Source: a virus. Taken from it: a stretch of DNA of 24,681 nt. The stretch is taken from the IMG/VR virus record IMGVR_UViG_3300031688_000127, positions 1 to 24,681 of that record; one strand, written 5' to 3'. How positions within the stretch are numbered: position 1 is the stretch's first letter; each line of letters begins with the position of its first letter. A program made the position numbers and the translations under genes. Under the pieces are notes generated by a model. That model did no database searches. It saw only the letters and a program-made list of their open reading frames with translations, and was not told the DNA's origin. This document shows, piece by piece, positions 1 to 8,368 of this stretch.

Positions 1-11
1 GATAATACAAC

Positions 12-20
12 GATAAATAC
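12..20 (+). promoter_or_regulatory. Late-promoter-like motif GATAAATAC
   Basis: The 9-mer GATAAATAC lies 36 bases upstream of the first start codon. T4 late promoters have a single -10-like element, TATAAATA, read by the phage late sigma factor, and this motif matches 7 of its 8 positions. The same 9-mer recurs before the gp25 gene, and a one-base variant occurs before the gene at 22235, at nearly the same distance from the ATG. That supports a real signal. The late sigma factor itself is not in this window. Confidence 0.6.
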
Positions 21-47
21 TGTTATAATGAATTAGGAGTAAAAGTT

Positions 48-791
48 ATGGCAACCCCATACTACACAAAACAACCAGTATACTTAGAGGACCCTAGTGG
101 TAACTTTGATAACATTTTATCAAATAAGAAACCAGACCCAGTTGTCGAAGGTCCAAAGATGAACGTTCTAGTTAAGCCCTCTGAGTGGGTAGGCGAAGAA
201 GGAAGGAACGGTTATATGTCGGAACCAGTATACAAGCAGGTAAGTTTGGGTGGAGCGGGTGCTATGTCCAATCCACGAACAGGATTAGACCTTCATGGTC
301 CTACTAGACTTAATTTTCCGTTTACTCCCACGATATCAGTAATTCAAAGTGCAAACTATAATTCATATGACTTTGACCACAGCAACTTTCAGCAAAGAGC
401 ATTCGTTAGTCATTCAAACATGGAACTTAACATTACTGCTCCAATGCTTGTAAGAAGTGATGAAGAAGCAGAATATGTGTATAACGCATCGGTCTGGCTT
501 AGAAGTACAATGAAAATGCAATGGGCAAATGATAAGAACCCCGGTCAGCCACCACCAATATTGCGATTCAACAGTCATGGAATATATAATAATATTCCTT
601 GTGTTGTTCGTGACTTTACGTGGAACTTAGATTCTGATATAGATTATGTAGAAACAAATGGTATGAGAGTTCCAGTTATGAACATGTTTGTTCTGTCACT
701 TACTGTTTCGTACTCGCCTAAGAGTATACGAGAGAACTTTAGTGTTGAGGATTATCTAGCAGGCAATTTAAGGAATAAAGGTTATGTATAA
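48..791 (+). CDS. 48: Baseplate tail tube cap/initiator protein, gp48/gp54-like
   Basis: 247 residues. It probably forms the ring on top of the baseplate hub on which the tail tube starts, the role of gp48 and gp54 in T4. The region from about residue 88 to 232 has the conserved pattern of this family: LNFPFTPTISVIQSANYN, then NMELNITAPMLVRSDEEAEY, then PPPILRFNSHG, and finally LSLTVSYSPKSIRENF. It is shorter than T4 gp48 (about 364 residues). A good ribosome site (AGGAG at 35-39) precedes the ATG. Its stop codon overlaps the start of gp53 by eight bases, implying translational coupling. The neighbouring gp53 favours gp48, but a gp54-like assignment cannot be excluded because both share the tube-like fold. 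Confidence 0.72.
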   Translation: MATPYYTKQPVYLEDPSGNFDNILSNKKPDPVVEGPKMNVLVKPSEWVGEEGRNGYMSEPVYKQVSLGGAGAMSNPRTGLDLHGPTRLNFPFTPTISVIQSANYNSYDFDHSNFQQRAFVSHSNMELNITAPMLVRSDEEAEYVYNASVWLRSTMKMQWANDKNPGQPPPILRFNSHGIYNNIPCVVRDFTWNLDSDIDYVETNGMRVPVMNMFVLSLTVSYSPKSIRENFSVEDYLAGNLRNKGYV

Positions 792-1074
792 AGAAAACTC
801 TCCATGGAGCAAAACAAATATAATTGACGATACAATTTTAGATTTAATTACACACAGAAGTTTATATCCTGACCCATACGATGTTATATATACAATCCCT
901 GCAAAGTATGAAGAACGTCCGGATTTATGTAGTTATGAAATGTACGGCACTGCCAAATATTGGTGGATTTTTGCCGCAAGAAATCCTAATGATATAGAAG
1001 ACCCTATTAGAGATTTTACTGCAGGAACTAAAATTTATATCCCAAATATAGACAATATTAGTAATATGGTGTAA
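784..1074 (+). CDS. 53: Baseplate wedge protein gp53, short form
   Basis: 96 residues. gp53 links the wedge to the hub in T4-like baseplates. The family signature is clear: SPWSKTNIIDDTILDLITHR at the N-terminus, then RPDLCSYEMYGTAKYWWIFA and RNPNDIEDPIRDFTAGTKIYIP. The closing G-x-x-I-x-I-P pattern resembles the end of a LysM-like fold. T4 gp53 is about twice as long (196 residues), so this is the compact form, comparable to small gp53 relatives in other marine myoviruses. The start overlaps the end of the upstream gene, and AAGGAATAAAGG just before the ATG provides the ribosome site. The next gene follows after three bases. Confidence 0.88.
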   Translation: MYKENSPWSKTNIIDDTILDLITHRSLYPDPYDVIYTIPAKYEERPDLCSYEMYGTAKYWWIFAARNPNDIEDPIRDFTAGTKIYIPNIDNISNMV

Positions 1075-1077
1075 TCA

Positions 1078-4000
1078 ATGAAAGACTTTCGAGAAATGGT
1101 AAACTATTACAAGAAGGATTTTATACCAAATCCTCTTGATGATTATGATACCTATACATATTCACTGGAATTATTTGTAGTAAACCAACAGGCAGCACGT
1201 GAATTTATGAAGCAAGAAGCCCAACTTGCAAAAATAATCACGAATGACGGATGGCCGACTACTGGTGGGGAAAATTCTTCAGCGACTCAATATATAACAA
1301 TTGCAAAAACAGGATATACTACAGAATTCAACATAACAAATCTAACAGTAGACTCTGTTGGTGTAGGAAACTCAAACCATAGTAAGGTTGCCGGCACGGC
1401 AGACAAACTTGAATTCACTATCACGCAAGTTGGAAATACAAGTTTGTCAGATACAATGCAAACTGCAATAGCATTGTGTGGATATAAATCCATTGCAGAC
1501 GCAATATACTTTATAAAAATTAACTTTCTAGGTGAATTAGCAAAAGGTGTTAAATCCAAATTGCCACAAACAAAAGTTTTACCATTCAAAATTAGAAATT
1601 ATAATAACGTAAGTACCTCTACTGATGCTAGGGGAACAACAACGGTCTTAACAGGACAAGTTGCGGCTGATGATGCTGTGATGAATAAGTTTATTTCTAC
1701 AATGGAGTTTCAGTTTAACTACGACCTCCAACGTGCGGATGCTTCGCCAATGACTGTGACAGAAGGACTGAACAGTTATTTTACAAATCTAGCAGAATCA
1801 ATAAAAAAGGGAAATGAATATCTAAATTCATCAATGAAAAACGAGTATTCTTTTGTACTTTCTAAACAGTTTAAGGATGACTTTGGAGATAGTTTACTAG
1901 ATGACAAAGAGAAAATGGGTATGGCAAGATTATCTGCCTCCAAAAATGGTGCTATTGCGATAGGAGAAGTGTTACCAATGCAAAGCATATATGGTACAAT
2001 AGAAGAGATTATTCTGTCCTCTAAAGCCGTACAAAAAGAGTTGACCAAAGATAATCCTGGCTATACTAAAGTACTTAAAATTAGTCCACAGTTAGTATTG
2101 AAGTTGAACGGCTTTAATCCAATAAAAGGAACACAAGCGTATGAAATTGAGTACTTTGTAGATTATCAGAAAAGAATAGTCGAGCAAAATATGACTGACT
2201 TTTTTGTAAAAATAAAGAACAATAGGGCAAATTGCGAAGACATATTCAAAAATGGATACGTTCATAAAAAATATGATTATCTATTCACTGGAAATAACGA
2301 CCAAATATTAAATTTTGAAATTTCATTACAAGCAGAATTAATAAAGACTTACTTAGAACCTGTGGACTCTTGGAAGAACGAGGACTTTGCAAAGACAGAT
2401 AGTAAATTTTCAGTTGAACAGAAAGAATTAGTCGCTATTGCCGCAACAAGTGCCAAGGAAGCCACAAAGGTTTTCGAGCAACACCAGAATATGATTGATA
2501 TAAAAAGAAAAACATTAGAGAACAATGCAAATAATGCCAGAGATAGAATACTCGAGGCAATACCTGGAATAAGAAGACTCAAAGGAGAAAACTTCGAGGA
2601 AAAATACGGTTCTATGACTTTAGAAGAACTGATGATTGAGTTCAAAATAGCAGAAGTACCTGCGGGCAACGCCAATCGCTTAAACAGAGGTAAATTCCGA
2701 ATGATTGGTACCGAGAATGCGTGGACGATAAAAAAGAACCAGGCAGCACTCAAAAAACAAATAAAGGAGATGCAAGAGAAACTTGATGCTTCTAAAACAG
2801 CATCGGAAAAGGAGAATAAAAAACTCAAAACACTGAAGGAAACCTTCATGGCGAATAATATCCAGCAGATGCATATTAATCAGGTCTCTGACATCACTGG
2901 CAAAGTGACTGGATATAACAATACAACTGAGGACATTTTTGAAAAGTTAAGGGCAGAAAATACTCCAGGCATAATATTAGCAGAAGAACTTGGCGATGAC
3001 TATATTACTACAATGTCTAATAATGACTTTAGAGCAATTCTTACAGCACAGGCACAGAACCCTATTCAATTTGAACGTTTAGTATTTGCAGGCGTTGACG
3101 GCAATATGACGACATCACTGGCAGGTGAAGATAAGAAAACAATACAAAATGCCAAGGCAAAATACTACGAAGCAAAGATGGGCGAGATAAGTATGTTCTA
3201 CGCACAGATGTCTATTAAGGGTGACCCATTTTTTATTGAAGGATATATGCCACCTAAAACAAAAAAGAAGATTTTCAAGAATGGTGGAACAACTCATTCT
3301 GCTTTTGCTCCTTTTAACACATTTCTAAATGGTTTCCCACATATAGTATTAGAGTCTGGCAAAGCAAGTGGCACAGACAAGAATGATAATATTATAAAAG
3401 ATTCTATGATTTTAAGTTTATACGCAGTGAAGTCAATTACAAGTAGTTTTTCTAACGGAATATTCACTCAGAATCTATCTCTAGTGAAGAACGCTTCGGC
3501 AGAAAATTTTATTGAGATTAAAGATGAGCCTGTTATTATAAAAAATGATGTGTTTTTTGGAGATGCTGTAGATTATGTCCAAGGATTTCTAAATGACGAA
3601 TTTGCACGAGAACAAGGCGTGGATGGCAATAATGATGTTGAGTTAGAAACCAACAATGGCAAAGCCAGTGAAGCAGACAATGGCGGTGTATTTTCGTCAA
3701 TTGGAAGCATGGTTAGTGATTCCTGGGATGGCATCAAGAGTCTATTTGCAGGTGATCCAGAGAAGGCGACAGAGATTATTGTTGAGAACTCAGAAGAACT
3801 CACGGTAGACACAACGGCTACACTCGGTGTAATTGCTGTGGTAAATCCTAGTGGTGATTTAGGAAAACATGAATTTATTGGAGTAGATAACGCCGTAAGA
3901 AGGAACCTTGCACAAGATTTCGTAAACTCCTCCGCGGCTCTTAAAGGGGCATGTACAAGTGGTTCTCAAAAATCATGCCTTCAATTAGAAAAATCTGAAA

Positions 4001-5715
4001 ATGATTTACTAGCAACAATAGGAATTGCTCCAGAAGACAAAGGAAAAGCAACTACAGTGATAGCAATGAATGATTATTTTAATGGAGTTATTGCTGACCC
4101 GGACACAAAGGCAGGTTTTGTTTTATCAGAACACGAAGTGGCCGCATATCAAATGGCAGTTGGTGGCGAATTAGACATTACTGGGCATGACAAGACTAGA
4201 ATTCAAAGAATAATAAAAAAAGCGACAGGAGAAAAAACACCAGTTTTGATATTAGAACAACTTGACGCAGGGACATATAACAAAGTTTCGACTGACGCAA
4301 AAATTCAACCCACAGTGGTTGTGATACTTGGAGCGTCAGTTGATAATAGTATATTAGATGGAACAAATCCTTTAATAAATGAAGAAGTTCCAGAAGTGTT
4401 GGTGAATATACCAGTATATACTTGGGAAGAACAAATGTATAGGGACCAAATTAACTATCCAAATTCAAACAATGATTGGAAGAAAACTCATTGGTTTAGG
4501 GCACAAGTTGACGCACAAGTGGCTGCCTCAAAAGTGGAAGTAAAGAAATTCAACCCAAAAACAAGAAAACTTGAGATTGTAAAAATTCCAGCGAACACGT
4601 TAACAGTGGAAGAATCAGTAGATGTTACGAAGTTATCAGATGCAATTGCCCAACAGATAAATGATGTTACTGTTATGGGTCCAGTAGAAGTAACGAGTGA
4701 TGATGTGGCCGAAGACTGGTATGCCCATAGTTCTGGAGCATTAGCGGCATCAATGTTACAAAATGGGATATCACTTGATGAAGTTGCCAGAGTCACACTT
4801 GAGAATGCTCAAAAAGAAACAATAGTAACAGCGACTAGAATAGATACCTTATCAGATGAGTCTTGGGCAAAAGTTCAGGCATATGCAGATGGAATTAATA
4901 AGATTAATGAGAATGCTAATAGCGGAACTAGAGGCGATTTGACCGATGCTAAGAAAACACAAACTCTAGGTGAGAACTTAACTAAATTATCAGCAGACCA
5001 ATCAGCACTCAAAGAGAAAACTACTGGTTATTATTTTGACCAAATACGCCGAGACGCAGATAAATTGAAGTTAGAAGAAATTGAAATTGCTATAGCAAAA
5101 GATGCCCTATTATTGCCAGCAGAAACCATAACTGCGGTAAGAACAATCGAGGCGGCTGGAAAGACTGAATATATTCAAGTAATAAATCCAGTTGAACAAC
5201 TACCCCATCTCCAACTACCAATTCTAGTTATGCCTAAGGACCTTAACACTATTGAGGTTCATCTTCCGAGTGCAAGAGGAACAGATGAATTAAAACTAAA
5301 CGCAACAGACAATGAAGTTTCACAACTTGATGAGGCTAGAAAAGTATACAAACTGATAACTAGTATGGAATACCATACCGACACAATAGAAGTTAATGAT
5401 GATTTTATGAATGAGAAAGTGGTGGTAAAAGACTATAACAATCTCCCATCAATAACATACAAAGATGCGAATGGCGATAATAAAACGATTGCTAATCCTA
5501 GTGCGTACTTTGGTCTATATACAAATACATATGATGATTCAAATCCAGCATTCTTGGCAGACTATGATGATTTAAAAACAAAAATATCAGAGTTGTTTCC
5601 AAGTGTAACAGCAGGTGTAGCCAATGCAAACATGGGCAACACAACAAACGGAACGCTTCAAATATCGATTAGAGCAGCCCAATTTTATATAGATAGAGGT
5701 ACGGTATTAAAATGA
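1078..5715 (+). CDS. Large baseplate hub-like structural protein (gp27-like tube domain with long extension)
   Basis: 1545 residues. I do not recognise the whole protein. Residues about 110-160 (KLEFTITQVGNTSLSDTMQ, then ALCGYKSIADAIYFIKINFLG) follow a pattern familiar from phage hub proteins: a beta-strand, then 'f/l-x-d-x-x-x-A', then a short helix, then 'Y-x-x-x-I-x-F-x-G'. Further on come GDPFFIEGYMPP (about 715) and FSNGIFTQNLSLVKN (about 792-806), also typical of hub domains. Residues about 550-592 are lysine/glutamate-rich and probably coiled coil. After about 860 the rest is unassigned: acidic, mixed alpha/beta, with one cysteine pair (ACTSGSQKSC). It lies between gp53 and the gp5 spike, where the hub would be expected, so the spike's trimer partner is the likely role (inference). 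There are no membrane segments or signal peptide. Confidence 0.6.
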   Translation: MKDFREMVNYYKKDFIPNPLDDYDTYTYSLELFVVNQQAAREFMKQEAQLAKIITNDGWPTTGGENSSATQYITIAKTGYTTEFNITNLTVDSVGVGNSNHSKVAGTADKLEFTITQVGNTSLSDTMQTAIALCGYKSIADAIYFIKINFLGELAKGVKSKLPQTKVLPFKIRNYNNVSTSTDARGTTTVLTGQVAADDAVMNKFISTMEFQFNYDLQRADASPMTVTEGLNSYFTNLAESIKKGNEYLNSSMKNEYSFVLSKQFKDDFGDSLLDDKEKMGMARLSASKNGAIAIGEVLPMQSIYGTIEEIILSSKAVQKELTKDNPGYTKVLKISPQLVLKLNGFNPIKGTQAYEIEYFVDYQKRIVEQNMTDFFVKIKNNRANCEDIFKNGYVHKKYDYLFTGNNDQILNFEISLQAELIKTYLEPVDSWKNEDFAKTDSKFSVEQKELVAIAATSAKEATKVFEQHQNMIDIKRKTLENNANNARDRILEAIPGIRRLKGENFEEKYGSMTLEELMIEFKIAEVPAGNANRLNRGKFRMIGTENAWTIKKNQAALKKQIKEMQEKLDASKTASEKENKKLKTLKETFMANNIQQMHINQVSDITGKVTGYNNTTEDIFEKLRAENTPGIILAEELGDDYITTMSNNDFRAILTAQAQNPIQFERLVFAGVDGNMTTSLAGEDKKTIQNAKAKYYEAKMGEISMFYAQMSIKGDPFFIEGYMPPKTKKKIFKNGGTTHSAFAPFNTFLNGFPHIVLESGKASGTDKNDNIIKDSMILSLYAVKSITSSFSNGIFTQNLSLVKNASAENFIEIKDEPVIIKNDVFFGDAVDYVQGFLNDEFAREQGVDGNNDVELETNNGKASEADNGGVFSSIGSMVSDSWDGIKSLFAGDPEKATEIIVENSEELTVDTTATLGVIAVVNPSGDLGKHEFIGVDNAVRRNLAQDFVNSSAALKGACTSGSQKSCLQLEKSENDLLATIGIAPEDKGKATTVIAMNDYFNGVIADPDTKAGFVLSEHEVAAYQMAVGGELDITGHDKTRIQRIIKKATGEKTPVLILEQLDAGTYNKVSTDAKIQPTVVVILGASVDNSILDGTNPLINEEVPEVLVNIPVYTWEEQMYRDQINYPNSNNDWKKTHWFRAQVDAQVAASKVEVKKFNPKTRKLEIVKIPANTLTVEESVDVTKLSDAIAQQINDVTVMGPVEVTSDDVAEDWYAHSSGALAASMLQNGISLDEVARVTLENAQKETIVTATRIDTLSDESWAKVQAYADGINKINENANSGTRGDLTDAKKTQTLGENLTKLSADQSALKEKTTGYYFDQIRRDADKLKLEEIEIAIAKDALLLPAETITAVRTIEAAGKTEYIQVINPVEQLPHLQLPILVMPKDLNTIEVHLPSARGTDELKLNATDNEVSQLDEARKVYKLITSMEYHTDTIEVNDDFMNEKVVVKDYNNLPSITYKDANGDNKTIANPSAYFGLYTNTYDDSNPAFLADYDDLKTKISELFPSVTAGVANANMGNTTNGTLQISIRAAQFYIDRGTVLK

Positions 5716-5734
5716 GTAATAAGGAAATTTAATT

Positions 5735-7015
5735 ATGGCAGATAGCACATTAGTACAAAGTAAGAATAAAATAGAGTCAGAAATGACAAATCCTATTCTT
5801 GCAAAGTTGGGCAATATCTATAAAGCAATTGTCATTGTAAAAACAGAAGCAGGTGAATCTTTGATTGACCCAACAGGTCAAGGCAGAGTATGTGCTTATA
5901 TTCCATCACTCGGTATGGATCCTGAACAGCCTAGAATATTTACCCACGCAAAAACTGGCTCTATGTTTCATGTTCCTGATAAGACAGGTATGGAAATTCT
6001 TGTATTCTTTGCAGGCGATGGTGACTCAGATGATTCCTATTGGTTTGCAACAGTGTCAGATACAGTAGATATAGTTGCTGGTGGTATTAAAGGAAATCCA
6101 AAGGTTGATGGTTCTGGCATAGGTGAAGGTGCATTTGCAGAAACGGCTGTTTTGAAAGATATAGTTGATGCAGATGAGGCTGAATTGGACGGTTCAGAAA
6201 TTACTAACTCCGCATTTAATAGAATTTTAGGCGCACAAGGAACATTTAGTGATGACCTTAGGGGTCCAACATTTACGAGTCCTCGCAGAGATGGTGGATA
6301 TATAAACAGCAACGGCGAACAATCAACCCAACACTCTAAAGTTTACGGTATGAAAACATCTGGCGGTTCATCTATATCAATAGATGACGGAAGTATAGCA
6401 GATGACGGTACTTTATATCCTGAACAAATAAAAATAACAACATCGTCAGGTGCTGGAGTTACATTAGATGGCGGTAATGATTTTATTTACATTGTTAACA
6501 GTTCTGGCTCTGGCTGGGTAGAGATTGGAGCAGGCGGTGAAGTGAATGTGTATGCTAAAGGTTCACTGAATATGAGAACTCAGAAAGACTTTAATTTACG
6601 TGCAGACAAAAATATTAATATCGAAGCAGGAGAAAATATTAATATGCGTAGTGTTAAAACTACTAAGATTAATACAAACGAAGAATTACATTTACGAAGT
6701 AAGGGCAATCAATTTCATCAAAGTGAAGCAGGAATGAATATTAATGTTGGAGTTAATTGCATAGTAACTACAGGCAAAAATCTAGAGTTGAATGGTCCAT
6801 TAGCACCAACATCAGAACTTATTTTGTTAACACCTAATGGCAAACCAGATATTGATGAAAACTTAGAATCAATAATACTTAAAGAAACAATTGTATCTGA
6901 AATGCCATCACATGAACCATGTACTAGACCTCATGCTAAAATATTAACAACAAGCGACTTTGCAGTTTCACAAGCAAGTGTAGAAGGTTTAAAGAATTCA
7001 GGAATACAAAAATGA
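5735..7015 (+). CDS. 5: Baseplate central spike protein gp5-like, OB fold plus beta-helix, no lysozyme domain
   Basis: 426 residues. It probably forms the trimeric membrane-piercing spike under the hub. Residues about 26-110 look like the gp5/VgrG OB fold (GRVCAYIPSLGMDPEQPRIF, then KTGMEILVFFAGDGDSDDSYW). From about 215 to 350 short strands repeat (ITTSSGAGVTLDGGNDFIYI, then NMRTQKDFNLRADKNINIEAGENINMRS), the pattern of the intertwined gp5C beta-helix. The C-terminus has SEMPSHEPCTRPHAK, near the MPxHEP motif of marine gp5 proteins. T4 gp5 carries a lysozyme domain between the OB fold and the helix. None is visible here, but a lysozyme-like protein is encoded directly downstream with a four-base ATGA overlap. 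The ribosome site is AAGGA at 5720-5724. Confidence 0.8.
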   Translation: MADSTLVQSKNKIESEMTNPILAKLGNIYKAIVIVKTEAGESLIDPTGQGRVCAYIPSLGMDPEQPRIFTHAKTGSMFHVPDKTGMEILVFFAGDGDSDDSYWFATVSDTVDIVAGGIKGNPKVDGSGIGEGAFAETAVLKDIVDADEAELDGSEITNSAFNRILGAQGTFSDDLRGPTFTSPRRDGGYINSNGEQSTQHSKVYGMKTSGGSSISIDDGSIADDGTLYPEQIKITTSSGAGVTLDGGNDFIYIVNSSGSGWVEIGAGGEVNVYAKGSLNMRTQKDFNLRADKNINIEAGENINMRSVKTTKINTNEELHLRSKGNQFHQSEAGMNINVGVNCIVTTGKNLELNGPLAPTSELILLTPNGKPDIDENLESIILKETIVSEMPSHEPCTRPHAKILTTSDFAVSQASVEGLKNSGIQK

Positions 7016-7644
7016 TATATGATAAACGACAAGGCTCATTGCTAAATTATATCCAAATGCCATTAAATGTTATAACAGATATTGGTACATTCTTGGGCAT
7101 AGATTATCATGAAAATGGAAATCCAAACTACATTCTATCTCACATAAGAGTTGACCTGAATAATGTGAAAGATTTAACATTTTCGTCTGTAAGTAAAGAC
7201 GCAATTATATTAGATAATGAACCCACTACTACAGTTGTCAGTAACATAGTAGGGTACAAATATAATATTTCAGATACAGAAGTCGAGTATGGCTATATTA
7301 CTGCGGCCTCTACTCGGGTGGATATATCGACAAATAAGATAACGCTTGGTGCGGCGCAATTTATTTTAGAGAAACAACTAAGAAATATTGGCAATGTACT
7401 AGAGAAATTTATCACAGTAAAGATTGCACAACCACAATATGATGCGTTACTATATCACTTTTTTTATGAAGGTGTTAATACCATAAAAGATAGTCCAATA
7501 ACAACACTTATAAATGCAAAAGATTGGTATTCAATAACAGACGAAATTCAAAGCAACGTAAAGAAGAATGGCAAGGTTGATGACATTCTTGCTCAACGTA
7601 AAATAAAAACTGCTCAGATGTTTAGTTTCGTACCTGGTGTCTAA
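7012..7644 (+). CDS. Separate lysozyme-like (GH24 fold) baseplate protein, probably catalytically degenerate
   Basis: 210 residues. Residues about 108-206 match the C-terminal lobe of T4-type (GH24) lysozymes: [14 protein letters not shown], then [39 protein letters not shown] and [13 protein letters not shown]. These parallel the family's 'L-x-q-x-q-x-D-A-L-v-x-f-x-f-N-x-G' core, the StLlxxlN motif and the 'RR-x-x-E-x-x-x-f' end. The N-terminal lobe is weak: E70 in DNE and the stretch [16 protein letters not shown] lie where the catalytic E, D and T with the TIGxGH motif would be expected, but TIGxGH is absent. Its start overlaps the end of the gp5-like gene, so the two are probably translated together. 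I infer a tail-lysozyme relative split off from gp5. The N-terminal 60 residues may anchor it to the spike or hub. Activity is doubtful. Confidence 0.6.
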   Translation: MIYDKRQGSLLNYIQMPLNVITDIGTFLGIDYHENGNPNYILSHIRVDLNNVKDLTFSSVSKDAIILDNEPTTTVVSNIVGYKYNISDTEVEYGYITAASTRVDISTNKITLGAAQFILEKQLRNIGNVLEKFITVKIAQPQYDALLYHFFYEGVNTIKDSPITTLINAKDWYSITDEIQSNVKKNGKVDDILAQRKIKTAQMFSFVPGV

Positions 7645-8231
7645 CGCTTATCTATAACTTTATCTGCTAGTCCAAATGCAACTGTCTCTTCCGCTGACAT
7701 AAAATTATCACGTTCCATTGCTTCTGTTAATTCTTCGAATGTCTTTTCAGCAGTATTATGTGTTACATAAATTCCAGTTAATCTCTCTTTCATCTTCATG
7801 ATTTCATCTACTTGAATCTTCATGTCAGTTGCCTGACCACCAGCACCACCTGATGGTTGATGAATCATTGTACGTGCGTTAGGCAATATATATCTTTTAC
7901 CTTCAGCGCCTGCTTGTGCTAGTAGTGAACCCATAGAACATGCTTGCCCCATTACTGTTGTTGCTACTGGAGAAGTAATAAACTGCATAGTATCATATAT
8001 TGCCATGCCAGAGGTAACCGCACCACCAGGAGAATTGATATAAAAATGTATATCTTTGTCTGAATTCTCTGCTTCTAAGAACAACAACTGGGCACAAATC
8101 AAGTCTGCCTGGTAATCATTCACTTCGCTAGTTAGAAATATAACTCTTTCTTTTAATAAACGAGAGAAAATGTCGTAACTACGTTCTCCATTTGCTGATT
8201 GGTCAACGACCATTGGTACTAGATTTGGCAT
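7641..8231 (-). CDS. clpP: ATP-dependent Clp protease proteolytic subunit ClpP
   Basis: 196 residues, full length. ClpP is the serine peptidase that forms a double seven-membered ring and degrades proteins fed by ClpX or ClpA. All hallmarks are present: [18 protein letters not shown] (66-83), the nucleophile region [11 protein letters not shown] with Ser99, [15 protein letters not shown] with His124, and [11 protein letters not shown] with Asp175. The Ser-to-His spacing equals that of E. coli ClpP; His-to-Asp is two residues longer. The usual GQAASMG has a cysteine before the serine. No Clp ATPase is nearby, so it would have to use a host unfoldase (inference). It is the only - strand gene here, has its own sigma70-like promoter and a ribosome site (AAAGGA, nine bases before ATG), and its TAG overlaps the stop of the convergent lysozyme-like gene. 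Possible targets are host proteins or phage assembly proteins. Confidence 0.95.
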   Translation of the reverse strand: MPNLVPMVVDQSANGERSYDIFSRLLKERVIFLTSEVNDYQADLICAQLLFLEAENSDKDIHFYINSPGGAVTSGMAIYDTMQFITSPVATTVMGQACSMGSLLAQAGAEGKRYILPNARTMIHQPSGGAGGQATDMKIQVDEIMKMKERLTGIYVTHNTAEKTFEELTEAMERDNFMSAEETVAFGLADKVIDKR

Positions 8232-8240
8232 GAATTGTTA

Positions 8241-8246
8241 TCCTTT
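8241..8246 (-). promoter_or_regulatory. Ribosome binding site of clpP (AAAGGA)
   Basis: Read on the - strand, AAAGGA lies nine bases before the ATG at 8231. It fixes the clpP start, and the protein begins with [11 protein letters not shown], a normal ClpP N-terminus. Confidence 0.7.
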
Positions 8247-8252
8247 GATATA

Positions 8253-8278
8253 ATTATAGTATTATTTAGTACTATAAT
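8253..8278. repeat. Perfect 9-bp inverted repeat over the clpP start site (possible operator)
   Basis: ATTATAGTA (8253-8261) and TACTATAAT (8270-8278) are exact reverse complements separated by eight bases. The dyad centre (about 8265.5) falls at the transcription start predicted from the clpP -10 box, and the right arm overlaps that -10 box. This is a classic position for a repressor operator. The alternative is a hairpin at the 5' end of the clpP mRNA, but the all-A/T stem would be weak and there is no T-run, so a terminator is unlikely. Confidence 0.5.
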
Positions 8279-8302
8279 AACAGAATTGCATCCATTTGTC
8301 AA
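8274..8302 (-). promoter_or_regulatory. Sigma70-type promoter for clpP
   Basis: On the - strand, a perfect -35 box TTGACA (8302 to 8297) is followed after exactly 17 bases by TATTAT (8279 to 8274), a 5/6 match to the -10 consensus. The predicted start is near 8267, giving a leader of about 36 bases with a ribosome site. The flanking genes instead have late-type GATAAATA elements, so clpP is probably transcribed by unmodified host polymerase, early in infection. Confidence 0.72.
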
Positions 8303-8327
8303 TCTAAAACTACGAATATTATGTAGA

Positions 8328-8336
8328 GATAAATAC
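8328..8336 (+). promoter_or_regulatory. Late-promoter-like motif GATAAATAC before gp25
   Basis: Identical to the 9-mer at 12-20 and 41 bases before the gp25 ATG. It lies in the 137-base divergent region between clpP and gp25, upstream of and not overlapping the clpP -35 box. It would start the gp25-gp6-gp7-like unit on late modified polymerase. Confidence 0.6.
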
Positions 8337-8368
8337 ATGTAACATAAACTACAGAGAAAATAATAGAT

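Noticed and set aside
24-29. TATAAT in the leader of the first gene as a sigma70 -10 box
   Set aside because: The sequence 17 bases upstream (GATAAT) is not a -35 box, and the late-type GATAAATAC is a better explanation for this unit.
2349-2849. Long open frame on the - strand inside the hub-like gene
   Set aside because: It lies wholly inside a well-supported + strand gene, and its product is a Ser/Phe/Leu-rich sequence typical of an antisense shadow, with no ribosome site or recognisable motif.
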